This document shows, in pieces, positions 9,220-18,046 of a stretch of 64,000 bases of DNA; position 1 is the stretch's first letter, and every line of letters begins with the position of its first letter. Position numbers and translations under genes: made by a program. The notes below the pieces were generated by a model that worked only from the letters and a program-made list of their open reading frames with translations, was not told where the DNA came from and did not search any database. The stretch spans positions 58,721 through 122,720 of the forward strand of contig CAJEXQ010000004.1 in NCBI GenBank assembly GCA_903994635.1, written 5' to 3'. The DNA comes from an uncultured Chlorobiaceae bacterium (GTDB taxonomy: Bacteria; Bacteroidota; Chlorobiia; Chlorobiales; Chlorobiaceae).

Positions 9220-10638
9220 ATGCAGCCCATTGATCTTGCCATCATTATTCTTTTTTTGGCCGGCAATACACTTTTCGGCCTCTGGCATGGGAAAAGCAAC
9301 AAAAGCAGCCGGGACTATTTCCACGGCAACCATAATCTTCCCTGGATTGTTTCGATGCTCTCCATTGTTGCCTCCGAAACTTCAGTTCTCACCTTTGTCA
9401 GTGTTCCAGGTCTTGCCTACAGGGGCGACTGGAGTTTTCTGCAACTTGCGATGGGTTACATTATTGGGCGAATTCTTGTCAGTGCCATTCTCCTCCCCAT
9501 GTATTTCAAGCATGGAGTCAGCTCAATCTACGAGATCATCGGAATCCGGTTCGGGCCAGGAATGCAGAAGGTGGCGGCTTTGGTTTTTCTTGTCACCCGA
9601 ACCCTTGGCGATGCTATCAGGTTTCTGGCAGCAGGAGTGGTTGTGCAGGTGGTCACCGGCTGGTCGCTTCCGCTTTCGGTGATGATTATCGGTGTTGTTA
9701 CCCTTGTCTATACCCTTTCAGGAGGAATAAAGGCGGTGGTCTGGCTGGAAAGCTTTCAATTCAGCCTTTACCTTCTCGGCGGAGTGCTCTCTGTAATTTT
9801 TCTCTTTGACAGTATTGGTCAGGGGGTTCCTGCAATTATGACAACGCTGTTACAGGCAGGAAAACTGAAGATTATCAATACCGATCCTCATTTTTTAACA
9901 AATCCATTAACTTTTTTCAGCGCTTTTATAGGCGGCATTCTGCTCTCACTCTCTTCACACGGCGTAGACTACATGATGGTACAGCGAGTGCTTGGCTGCA
10001 AGGATCTCCGTTCGGCAAGAAAAGCGATGATCGGGAGCGGTTTTTTTGTCTTTTTCCAGTTTTCTGTTTTTCTGTTGGCAGGTTCACTGATCTCCATTTT
10101 CATGCATGGAGCGCCAATGGAAAAAGACAGGGAATTTGCCTATTTTATTGTCCATCATCTTCCTGTTGGGCTTAAAGGGCTGCTGATTGCCGGTGTCTTG
10201 TCAGCCGCCATGTCAACCCACAGCTCGGCAATCAACGCTCTTGCCTCTTCCACCGTCAACGATCTTCTGGGGGGGACAGGGTCGCTTCGTTTATCAAGGA
10301 TGATAAGCCTCCTCTGGGCAATTTTGCTTATTATTATTGCGCTTCTGTTTGATGCGGAAAACAAGGCCATTGTGATGGTCGGGCTGGAGATTGCCTCTTT
10401 TACCTACGGAGGTCTTCTGGGGCTTTTTCTGCTTTCCAAAAGCAAACGAAACTTCCATACAGCAAGTCTGGTAACGGGGCTTATCTCCAGCATGGCCATT
10501 GTCTTCCTCCTGAAACATTACGGGCTCGCCTGGAGCTGGTTTATCCTTCTTTCAGTAACGCTAAACATTGTCGTTGTTTTCGTCATGGATGCGGTCATCA
10601 GGGCGATCTCTCCAGAGAGTAACACTTCTCAGCGCTAA
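9220..10638 (+). CDS. Sodium:solute symporter (SSS family)
   Basis: This 472-residue polytopic protein has about 13 hydrophobic segments. SKHGVSSIYEIIGIRFG-like and GGIKAVVWLESFQFSLY segments and the loop VLSAAMSTHSSAINALASS are characteristic of the Na+-coupled SSS family. The start at ATG 9220 lies 16 bp after namZ; the frame is open upstream but that part overlaps namZ. As fourth gene of the amgK-murU-namZ set, a role in importing MurNAc or muropeptide sugars is the best guess, as for the transporter in the Tannerella MurNAc locus. The ligand cannot be read from sequence. Confidence 0.82.
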   Translation: MQPIDLAIIILFLAGNTLFGLWHGKSNKSSRDYFHGNHNLPWIVSMLSIVASETSVLTFVSVPGLAYRGDWSFLQLAMGYIIGRILVSAILLPMYFKHGVSSIYEIIGIRFGPGMQKVAALVFLVTRTLGDAIRFLAAGVVVQVVTGWSLPLSVMIIGVVTLVYTLSGGIKAVVWLESFQFSLYLLGGVLSVIFLFDSIGQGVPAIMTTLLQAGKLKIINTDPHFLTNPLTFFSAFIGGILLSLSSHGVDYMMVQRVLGCKDLRSARKAMIGSGFFVFFQFSVFLLAGSLISIFMHGAPMEKDREFAYFIVHHLPVGLKGLLIAGVLSAAMSTHSSAINALASSTVNDLLGGTGSLRLSRMISLLWAILLIIIALLFDAENKAIVMVGLEIASFTYGGLLGLFLLSKSKRNFHTASLVTGLISSMAIVFLLKHYGLAWSWFILLSVTLNIVVVFVMDAVIRAISPESNTSQR

Positions 10639-10680
10639 GCCAATCTATCACGGAAAAACGACCCTGCATTGGCCAAGAAG

Positions 10681-10965
10681 TCAGTTCTGTCCAGCAAAAC
10701 GGCTGCGGTACAGAAGAATCTGATGAAGACGCAGTTTGCTGATATTCGGGTCACTGGCAACAAGCCTGTTCCTTTTGCCAGTCCGCGTAACCACATCAAG
10801 TGTCCCATCATCATTGATCTTGTCAATTGTCCAGAACTTGTCGACCACATAGTGATAAGCCTCACCATGTTGAAGCGGATAGACATCCCTGGCATTCAGA
10901 CTTGGACGAAATGAGTTTTTCGGCTTATGGTAAATAATTTTTTCTCCAACTTTGAATTCTCTCAC
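10681..10965 (-). CDS. Small protein of unknown function
   Basis: This 94-residue soluble, basic protein begins MREFKVGEKIIYH and ends with TGA at 10681. It has no signal peptide or membrane segment. The first residues (FKVGEKIIYHKPK) and the centre (KINDDGTLDVVTRTGKRNRL) suggest a small SH3-like beta-barrel of the KOW/CarD-like kind, but that is only an impression of the strand pattern. A GGATGGGG-like purine stretch precedes the start on the coding strand, supporting translation. It is convergent with the symporter gene 42 bp away and lies downstream of kup on the same strand. I do not recognise the family. Confidence 0.6.
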   Translation of the reverse strand: MREFKVGEKIIYHKPKNSFRPSLNARDVYPLQHGEAYHYVVDKFWTIDKINDDGTLDVVTRTGKRNRLVASDPNISKLRLHQILLYRSRFAGQN

Positions 10966-11094
10966 CCCATCCTCCTTTCCGGGTACTTGGCCGGATATTA
11001 TTATTGTAAAACTGCTCGCTTTTGTATGTACAAATAAAAAATGTTAACAACAAACTATTTTATCCGCAATTTACTGAATGAGATCAATCCCGGT

Positions 11095-13008
11095 TTATAT
11101 CTGTACAAGAACGCCGATCTCAATCACCTGACCAGAGGGGAGATCATAGTAGGCGGTAGCGCTGAGGGCGTTGCGAGCCATCAAGCCAAAAAGTTTTTTT
11201 CGCCACAACGTCATTTTCGATTTCAGTTCGGCAATAATCTTTTCACGACTGATGAAAAAACTGATTGACTCTGGCTTGAAATGCAATCCCTGATGATTGG
11301 CAAGGGCAATGACCTGACGGATATTGGGATATTCCAGAAACCCGTAACGGGCAACCACTTTAAAAAACCCGTCACCAAGTTTTGATACCTCTACCTTGCG
11401 GTTGTTTGGCACCCGTGGCACCCGTTCCGTGGTGAAATGAAAGAGAGCCACTTCCGAATGTATGACTTTGTTGTGGCGCAGGTTATGAAGCATCGCCACG
11501 GGAACAACATCGGGGTTAGCCGTCAAATAGACTGCCTGGCCGTTGACACGATGAGGTTGCTGCAGTGAGAGGCTTTGCAAAAACTCTTCAATGGTCAGTG
11601 TTCGATTCTTCAATTGTTCGAGGAGAAGGGTGCGTCCCTGTTTCCAGGTCAGCATAAGCGTAAAGATGGCCAGTCCAATGGCAAGCGGAAACCAGGCGCC
11701 CTGAAAGAGCTTGCTCATGCTGGCGCCGAAAAAGGAGAGATCAATAATGGCAAAAAAGCTGATCAGAAGATTAATGCCGACCAGGTTCCATTTCCAGAGG
11801 TCGCGAGCAACATAATAAAAGAGAATGGTAGAGATAATCATAGTGGCTGTTACGGCAACGCCATAAGCGGCAGCAAGCTTGCTGGACGACCCGAAACCAG
11901 CCACCAGACTGATGGTTGCTATCATTAATGACCAGTTTGCCGCAGGTACATAAATTTGTCCAATGTGCCGGGCAGAGGTGTGAGTTATGGTTAAACGAGG
12001 GAGATAACCAAGCTGTATGGCTTGCTGTGTCAGTGAAAAAACACCAGTGATGAGCGCCTGTGAGGCAATAATGGTTGCGGATGTTGAAAGTATAACCATT
12101 GGGATCATGGCCCACGAGGGAACAAGTCCGTAAAAGGGGTGATGCGATTGGGCTGGAAAAGCAAGAAGCAGGGCACCTTGACCAAAATAGTTCAGCAGCA
12201 GTGCAGGAAGCACCAGTAATACCCAGGTCAATCTTATGGGGCGGCGGCCAAAATGGCCCATATCGGCGTAGAGTGCTTCGGCTCCGGTAACGGAAAGAAA
12301 AACGGCACCAAGAACCATAAAACCCTGGAGATGGTTGCTCAAAAGAAAGGAGATGCCATACCAGGGCAGGATGGCCTTCAAAATTTGCGGGTAGCGGATA
12401 ATTTCTGCAAGTCCGAGCAAGCCAATAACGACAAACCAGACAAAAATAATCGGGCCAAACAAGGTACCGACTTTTGCTGTGCCATGGTGCTGAAACAGGA
12501 AGAGAGCGACAAGGACGATAATCGTAACAGGAATAACAAGCTCCTTGAATGCAGGTGCAATAATCTGAACCCCTTCTACGGCGCTGAGAACCGAAATGGC
12601 GGGAGTAATCATCCCGTCACCATAGAGCAATGCTGCGCCGAATAGCCCGATGACTACCAGAAACCACCGTTCATAGCCATTCTTTTTGGCTTGTGTAATA
12701 ATGAGCGCGGTCAAGGCAAGAATCCCCCCTTCACCGTCATTATCAGCTTTCATGATAAAGGTGAGATATTTCAAGCTGACAATCAGGAGAAGCGCCCAGA
12801 CAAGCAGGGAGAGAACACCGAGCACATTGTTGTCGGTGATGGGAATGCCATACTCACCATGAAAACACTCGCGAACCGCATACAGAGGGCTGGTGCCGAT
12901 ATCACCAAAAACCACACCAAGTGCGGCGAGAGAGAGTCCGGCAAGACGTTTTATACCCGATGGCTCTGAATGGCTGGCTGCTCCGGATGTGGCCGATATT
13001 TTTGACAT
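11095..13008 (-). CDS. kup: KUP-family potassium uptake protein
   Basis: This 637-residue transporter has about twelve hydrophobic segments after a short N-terminal tail. GVVFGDIGTSPLYAVRECF near residue 35 is the family signature, and ADNDGEGGILALTALI follows. The C-terminal 150 residues are a soluble domain (VYLTANPDVVPVAMLHNLRHNKV), as usual for Kup. It mediates proton-coupled K+ uptake across the inner membrane. It appears to be a single-gene unit. The 445 bp upstream of its start separate it from the divergent rlpA-like gene. Confidence 0.93.
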   Translation of the reverse strand: MSKISATSGAASHSEPSGIKRLAGLSLAALGVVFGDIGTSPLYAVRECFHGEYGIPITDNNVLGVLSLLVWALLLIVSLKYLTFIMKADNDGEGGILALTALIITQAKKNGYERWFLVVIGLFGAALLYGDGMITPAISVLSAVEGVQIIAPAFKELVIPVTIIVLVALFLFQHHGTAKVGTLFGPIIFVWFVVIGLLGLAEIIRYPQILKAILPWYGISFLLSNHLQGFMVLGAVFLSVTGAEALYADMGHFGRRPIRLTWVLLVLPALLLNYFGQGALLLAFPAQSHHPFYGLVPSWAMIPMVILSTSATIIASQALITGVFSLTQQAIQLGYLPRLTITHTSARHIGQIYVPAANWSLMIATISLVAGFGSSSKLAAAYGVAVTATMIISTILFYYVARDLWKWNLVGINLLISFFAIIDLSFFGASMSKLFQGAWFPLAIGLAIFTLMLTWKQGRTLLLEQLKNRTLTIEEFLQSLSLQQPHRVNGQAVYLTANPDVVPVAMLHNLRHNKVIHSEVALFHFTTERVPRVPNNRKVEVSKLGDGFFKVVARYGFLEYPNIRQVIALANHQGLHFKPESISFFISREKIIAELKSKMTLWRKKLFGLMARNALSATAYYDLPSGQVIEIGVLVQI

Positions 13009-13453
13009 ATTTCAATCGACAAAATGAAAAGAGGCTTGACCCATGGGCAGCATGAAGCAAAACCAAAAATTGAATCTGAAAATAGAGATAATAAGTGCTA
13101 AATCAAATTAACCGGTCAAACGGGGAGTACCTGATTCAGCAGATCGTCGTAAAGCCATTATCACGTCGTGAATATTATCCAGAATATAGAATCATGGCCA
13201 CTTCCGGCTGGAGCGATACGGCTTTTCATAATAGCCTTGTTATCGAAAAAAACATGAATACCACGCTGATTTTACAATATAATGAGCTGTAAAACTGTGA
13301 GAGGCAACCTGGGAAGTGGAAATTGTTTGTTCCCGGAATTTTTCTTTATATTGGCACCGTGACGCGACTGAATAGCATGTTGATTTTTATTCATTTTTAC
13401 TGTCCTTTTCAAGAGTATTGTTATAAGGAACAGCGGGCTTAAACCAAGAGCGT
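13009..13453. other. Intergenic region between kup and rlpA-like gene
   Basis: These 445 bp hold no gene I can support. The only open frame (13095-13292, 65 codons) has no ribosome-binding site and an implausible composition. A possible promoter for the downstream rlpA-like gene is TTGTTT (13323-13328), an 18-bp spacer and TATATT (13347-13352). No tRNA or riboswitch fold was recognised. Confidence 0.5.
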
Positions 13454-13924
13454 ATGAGACATGAAAAACATTTTTTTAACTCATTCTTATTTGCCGTTCT
13501 GACAGGAATCTGCTTATCAGCACTTCTTGTTGGCACCTTTAATCCATTCTATAGTACTGCAGAGGCCGCCAGGCGACGTGGCGTACATTCAAAAAAAAGG
13601 TCAGTTTCCGTTACAGAAGGTAAGGCCTCCTTCTATTCAGGCCAATTTCATGGCCGCAAGACCGCGAACGGCGAAACATTCAATATGGATAACCTGACCG
13701 CTGCCCATCCGTCGCTTCCTTTTGGAACCTGGGTAAAAGTAACCAACCTGAGCAACGGAAAGGATGTTATTGTACGCATCAACGACCGTGGCCCCTTTGT
13801 TAAAGGGAGAATCATTGACCTTTCGGTCAGTGCTGCTAAAGTTATCGGAATCATGCAGTCAGGAATAGTGCAGGTCAAACTGGAAGCGATTAAAGCGCTC
13901 CCATCAGCTTTTGTCGCGGGTTGA
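13454..13924 (+). CDS. RlpA-family protein (second paralogue)
   Basis: This 156-residue protein has an N-terminal hydrophobic segment (about residues 11-30) ending near AEA, so it is exported; there is no lipobox, unlike the paralogue at 597-1088. The double-psi beta-barrel runs from about residue 52: [29 protein letters not shown] and [16 protein letters not shown] are standard RlpA motifs. It probably acts on septal peptidoglycan. There is no SPOR domain. It stands alone with a hairpin terminator 17 bp after the stop. Confidence 0.85.
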   Translation: MRHEKHFFNSFLFAVLTGICLSALLVGTFNPFYSTAEAARRRGVHSKKRSVSVTEGKASFYSGQFHGRKTANGETFNMDNLTAAHPSLPFGTWVKVTNLSNGKDVIVRINDRGPFVKGRIIDLSVSAAKVIGIMQSGIVQVKLEAIKALPSAFVAG

Positions 13925-13941
13925 ACTGATTCTGGTTTATG

Positions 13942-13969
13942 AGCCTGCTTGAAAAAAGCAGGCTTTTTT
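13942..13969 (+). terminator. Rho-independent terminator
   Basis: GCCTGCTT and AAGCAGGC pair around a short GAAAA loop and are followed by a T-run. The A-rich loop region also allows weak use from the other strand, where dsbD ends 20 bp away. Confidence 0.85.
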
Positions 13970-13989
13970 ATGTGCGCATCAACATGAGG

Positions 13990-15882
13990 TCACTTTCCCG
14001 TTACAAACTTTTCTAAATGCTCCAAAAAAGGGGCGGCATCAACCACGCCGACAATCTTGCTTTCAGCGATCTCCGTTCCCTTTTTGTTAAAAAAGATAAT
14101 GCCTGGAGGGCCAAAGAGCTCAAAGCGCTTCATCAGTGCGCGATCATCACCATTATTGGCAGTTACGTCGACCTGAAGCAACGTCAGTGTCTTGAGTTTT
14201 GCCGCAACCTTCGGGTCATGAAAGGTGAACTTGTCCATCTCTTTGCAGGCGACACACCAGTCTGCATAGAAATCAAGCATAACTGGTGTTTTTGCTGAGA
14301 GCAGAGCCTGATCAAGCTCTGCAACCGTTTTGATACGGGTGAAGCTGATGTTCTTCTCCCCCTCAGAAGTTGAAGTTGCCCCTCCGCGAAGGTGTGAAAG
14401 CGGCTCAAGTGCATTGGTGCCGCCAGAAGCTGCGCCAACAAGTTCTAAAACACCAACCACAACGAGCACCAGTCCCAGTGCTTTACTGAAGCGTTGCGCA
14501 ATGGTTGCCTTTGCCGGGGAAGTATCAAAAACACCGAGAAAAAGTGCAGAGAGTATGGCGAATGCGCCCCAAAAGAGCATGACTTCGGGAACCGAAAGAA
14601 TCGGGGAAACCATCCATATTGCTACAGCAATCAAAAGAAGCCCGAACAGATATTTCACACTGATCATCCAGACGCCAGCTTTGGGAAGCAGACTGCCTGC
14701 AGAGAGCCCAACCAAAAACAACGGAAGGCTCATCCCCATGGCCATTGAAAAGAGCGCCAGACCGCCGAGCAGTACGTCGTGTGTCTGGCTGATATAGACA
14801 AGCGTTCCGGCAAGGGGCGCAGCAACACAGGGCCCCACAATAAGGGCCGAAAGGGAGCCCATGAAAAAGACCCCGACAAAACGTCCGCGCTTCAGCCCGC
14901 CAGATGCCTTGCCGAGCTTGCTCTGGAGGGAGGTTGGTAACTGCAACTGATAGACATCAAACATGGAGAGAGAGAGCAGCACAAGCAGCAGCGCAAACAT
15001 GATTAACACCCATGGCTTTTGCAAGGCACCGGCAAGCCCCTCACCGGCAAGTCCGGCAGCAATACCAAGCGAGGTATAGACCAGTGCCATTCCAAGGCAA
15101 TAGGCGAGAGCCATCAAAAAACTGCGGCTTCGGGTCGCATTACCCTCGCCAACAATGATTGAGGAGAGAATCGGAACCATTGGCAACACACAGGGCGTAA
15201 ACGAGAGGAGCAATCCAAAAACAAGGAATGCAAGGGCAACTTTCCACAAACTTCCCCCAGCAAGCGTGGATGCAACGAGAGAGAGATCATTGTCGGGCGC
15301 GACTGCTTTTGATGCAGGGACGGCAGTTTGCGTCGGTTGAGCTCCGGTTGGCACTGGAGGCGCGGCGAGAGCCTGAGCCACAACTGCAGTTGGCGCTGGA
15401 GAACTTCCGACTGGCTCCCCCGCAACAGAGAGCGTCCCTGGTTTACTTGGATCAATCTTGAAGAGCTTTGTTATTGGCGGATAACAGAGTCCATCCTCTG
15501 CGCACCCCTGGTAGCCTATATTCAGGGTAAAAAGCCCGTCAGCCTTGACGAGAGGCACCACAACATCCAGCTTGTCATGATAGATCTCAATTTTTTCACC
15601 ATTTGTTGGATCAGTAAAGATGATCCCTTTTGGCAAAGAAGGCGATTTCACCTCAGCCTTTCCATTTTCAACAGCAACCGTCACCTTGTCGCGATACAAC
15701 TTGTACCCCTTGGCAATATCCCAGTGAAGCACTACCGTACGAGCGCCGCTCAGTTCAGCCCTGAGTTTGAACGCTTGATCAGGATCGAGAAACTCAGCAG
15801 CAAAAGCGGTGCTTACTCTGAGGAATAGTGCCAGAAACAGGGCAATAAAAGCGGCAAAGGCCCTGATGGAGAAGCGGGTCAT
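13990..15882 (-). CDS. dsbD: Thiol:disulfide interchange protein DsbD
   Basis: This 630-residue protein has a signal peptide (about 1-28), an N-terminal DsbD-alpha-like periplasmic domain with CAEDGLCYPP, a Pro/Ala linker around residues 155-195, about eight transmembrane helices including LSFTPCVLPMVPILSSI and VGPCVAAPLAG, each with an essential Cys, and a C-terminal thioredoxin domain with WCVACK near residue 543. It carries electrons from cytoplasmic thioredoxin to periplasmic partners such as TlpA/CcmG-like proteins. A tlpA gene (broken) and cytochrome maturation genes lie within 8 kb. It is 42 bp downstream of apbE on the same strand, so the redox set may be one operon. Confidence 0.93.
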   Translation of the reverse strand: MTRFSIRAFAAFIALFLALFLRVSTAFAAEFLDPDQAFKLRAELSGARTVVLHWDIAKGYKLYRDKVTVAVENGKAEVKSPSLPKGIIFTDPTNGEKIEIYHDKLDVVVPLVKADGLFTLNIGYQGCAEDGLCYPPITKLFKIDPSKPGTLSVAGEPVGSSPAPTAVVAQALAAPPVPTGAQPTQTAVPASKAVAPDNDLSLVASTLAGGSLWKVALAFLVFGLLLSFTPCVLPMVPILSSIIVGEGNATRSRSFLMALAYCLGMALVYTSLGIAAGLAGEGLAGALQKPWVLIMFALLLVLLSLSMFDVYQLQLPTSLQSKLGKASGGLKRGRFVGVFFMGSLSALIVGPCVAAPLAGTLVYISQTHDVLLGGLALFSMAMGMSLPLFLVGLSAGSLLPKAGVWMISVKYLFGLLLIAVAIWMVSPILSVPEVMLFWGAFAILSALFLGVFDTSPAKATIAQRFSKALGLVLVVVGVLELVGAASGGTNALEPLSHLRGGATSTSEGEKNISFTRIKTVAELDQALLSAKTPVMLDFYADWCVACKEMDKFTFHDPKVAAKLKTLTLLQVDVTANNGDDRALMKRFELFGPPGIIFFNKKGTEIAESKIVGVVDAAPFLEHLEKFVTGK

Positions 15883-15924
15883 GTTGCTTTCCTGTAAAAA
15901 ATTACTATAGACACAAGAAGGATA

Positions 15925-16815
15925 CTATTTATTTTTGTGATAGAACTTTCCTGTATGATCCACCGCCAGGTAACCCAGCCCTGAATCCTCAAGAAAATCC
16001 AGACCCTCTGACTCTTTCAGCATGGCTATAGTTGAGTTACTCCCGGCAGTGATGGCTACAGGTGCCACAACGGTTACCGATCGCCAATACGTGACAGGAA
16101 ATCCTGAGTGTGGATTAATGATGTGACAATAACGGTTGCCGTCAATCTCGAAATATCGTTCATAATCGCCACTGGTTGTCAATGCTCCAGTATAGAGAGG
16201 AATCGAGGCTATAGTACGCTCTTTGTGCCGGGGATCCTGAATACCGATTAACCATGGGGTACCGTCAGGTTTAGGCCCGATAACCCGAATATCACCGGCC
16301 AGGTTTACATAGCCATGTTTCACACCTTGGTCGTGAACAATTGCTGCTGCCCGATCAGCGGCATACTCTTTGCCAAAACCGCCAAAATCAAGCTCCATGC
16401 CAACACTCGGAAGGCGGAGAGCCTTACCTTTTCGTTCAACACTTTTCCACTCTATCAGCTCAAGTAAAGGAGTGAGCCTCTCCAGGTCGGGCACAACAGC
16501 GCTCTTGAAATTCCATGCCTTGCGCAACACACCCGAGGTTATATCAAAGAGCCCGTCGCTGCTTTCAAAAAGTGCATCCGCATACTGTACCAGGGCAAAG
16601 CTCTCCTCATCACACTCAACAAAACCAGCTCCAGCGGCAGCGTTGATCAAGGAAACAATGCTCTCCGGGCGGTAGCGGGAATACTTGCGTTCAATCCTTG
16701 AAATCTCCTCAATTGCATGTCGCGCAACCTCTTTTGCCTCATCTTTACTGGCGGTTGCAACCACAACCTCGCACCCGCTTGCCATAGCCTCAAATCCAAA
16801 ACGAAAAATTTCCAT
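15925..16815 (-). CDS. apbE: FAD:protein FMN transferase (ApbE family)
   Basis: This 296-residue protein has SRYRPESIVSLIN near the N-terminus, the central ELDFGGFGKEYAADRAA, YVNLAGDIRVIG and HIINPHSGFP, the ApbE motifs for FAD binding and Mg2+. The enzyme attaches FMN to a Thr or Ser in a D-x-x-(S/T)-G-A-(T/S) motif of exported proteins. I start at ATG 16815, which avoids the 32-bp overlap a longer frame (to 16854) would make with the upstream gene; no clear export signal is seen. In the same run of genes the DUF3570 protein has two matching acceptor motifs. Other substrates elsewhere (Nqr/Rnf) cannot be excluded. Confidence 0.9.
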   Translation of the reverse strand: MEIFRFGFEAMASGCEVVVATASKDEAKEVARHAIEEISRIERKYSRYRPESIVSLINAAAGAGFVECDEESFALVQYADALFESSDGLFDITSGVLRKAWNFKSAVVPDLERLTPLLELIEWKSVERKGKALRLPSVGMELDFGGFGKEYAADRAAAIVHDQGVKHGYVNLAGDIRVIGPKPDGTPWLIGIQDPRHKERTIASIPLYTGALTTSGDYERYFEIDGNRYCHIINPHSGFPVTYWRSVTVVAPVAITAGSNSTIAMLKESEGLDFLEDSGLGYLAVDHTGKFYHKNK

Positions 16816-16822
16816 CTGCCAA

Positions 16823-17959
16823 TCAGAGCAAAAAAGCCCAGGCAAGCATTCCAAGCCCCCCTACACCACCAACAACAGGAGCCCCATCGATAACTGCATT
16901 TGTTACAGGAACAAAAGGATCTGCTCCTGTTGTGAAGTCATAGACATTTGTTCCGGTATAGTTATTTCCTGCAATGTCAGTAATCCCATAGGTGGTGGTT
17001 ACCACGTTTGACCCGCCATGTTCATTATCATGCTCATTATCTTCACTGCTGCCACTACTCGAAGAACTGCTAAAGCTCACATAGTAATGCGTATTATACG
17101 AAAGATCAGCGGTAGGGTCAATGGTAAGGGTATTCCCGCTTATCGACAATGAGTTGGACACAACAGCGCCAGTCGCTGCACCACTATGGAGCTGAATGGA
17201 AGCCGCAGTACCAAACTTTATTGCTTCGTCGAAGGTGATGTCAATATTGCTGTGAGTGTCCGTATTGGCTGCGCCATCGGTGGGGCTGTAGGTGGTAATC
17301 GTTGGCGCTTTGGTATCTAAACCTGCAGTGATTGTATGGGTGCTGGTTACAGTATCATTACCAGCGATATCCTGAAGAGCCAACAGATCATTTCCGACAG
17401 TAGGATCGGTATAGGTGATTGCAAGCGATTCACCAGTCGTTACCGCTGTCTGAAGTGTCAAGGTTACGGTTTTCAGCGTTGCATTGACGGTAGCCGCAGT
17501 GACAGCATGATTGGAAACAGTAAAAGCACTCGCAGGCGCAACATTGATTGCATCAAGGTTGTTTACATCAACGTAGGTTATGACTACTGACGACGCATTT
17601 GCAGTGGCTGATGAATAGAGTGGAGGGATTATGTCAGGCCCTGAAGGCACAGAACTCAACGCAACCGTTGCATCCTTAAACACCACTGATTCGACATTCA
17701 GGAGTTTGAATGTATACAGCTTGCCGCCGGTGCTGGCACCCGATATGGTTGTTACACCGGCAGCATCAGCAGGGAGAATGGTGAAATTGGCTCTTGGGAA
17801 ATTTTTGTATGCCCCTCCAGAACTTGTTAAAGAGAATGTATCAATACCGGCCACCCCATCAACCGTATAGGTAACATTATTCACTGGGGCACCTGTCCCC
17901 TGAAGACTGGCGATATTTATGGAATCATTACCGGATGTACCTGTGAACGGATTAGGCAT
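16823..17959 (-). CDS. Secreted surface protein with SwmB and Ig-like domains
   Basis: This 378-residue, Thr/Ser-rich protein has no N-terminal signal peptide. It starts MPNPFTGTSGNDSI, an RTX-like opening seen in proteins exported by type I secretion. A SwmB-like repeat (about residues 115-225: 'SVVITY...DIAGNDTV') is followed by a bacterial Ig-like Big_5 domain (about 230-345) starting APTITTYSPTDGAANTD. A low-complexity Ser run with acidic/His residues (SSSSSSGSSEDNEHDNEH) is inserted near 295-315. The tail is Gly-rich and hydrophobic and ends AWAFLL. Probably an adhesin or S-layer-like protein. It lies between DUF3570 and apbE on the same strand. Confidence 0.7.
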   Translation of the reverse strand: MPNPFTGTSGNDSINIASLQGTGAPVNNVTYTVDGVAGIDTFSLTSSGGAYKNFPRANFTILPADAAGVTTISGASTGGKLYTFKLLNVESVVFKDATVALSSVPSGPDIIPPLYSSATANASSVVITYVDVNNLDAINVAPASAFTVSNHAVTAATVNATLKTVTLTLQTAVTTGESLAITYTDPTVGNDLLALQDIAGNDTVTSTHTITAGLDTKAPTITTYSPTDGAANTDTHSNIDITFDEAIKFGTAASIQLHSGAATGAVVSNSLSISGNTLTIDPTADLSYNTHYYVSFSSSSSSGSSEDNEHDNEHGGSNVVTTTYGITDIAGNNYTGTNVYDFTTGADPFVPVTNAVIDGAPVVGGVGGLGMLAWAFLL

Positions 17960-18046
17960 ACTATCTCCTCCTTGTTAATAAAAATACATTGACTTGTCAA
18001 TTTATGTTGCCTGCGACCGGCTTTTATGCGACATACAGGTATTAAA

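Noticed and set aside
13095..13292. 65-codon open frame between kup and the rlpA-like gene
   Set aside because: No ribosome-binding site, no domain, odd composition; taken as chance.
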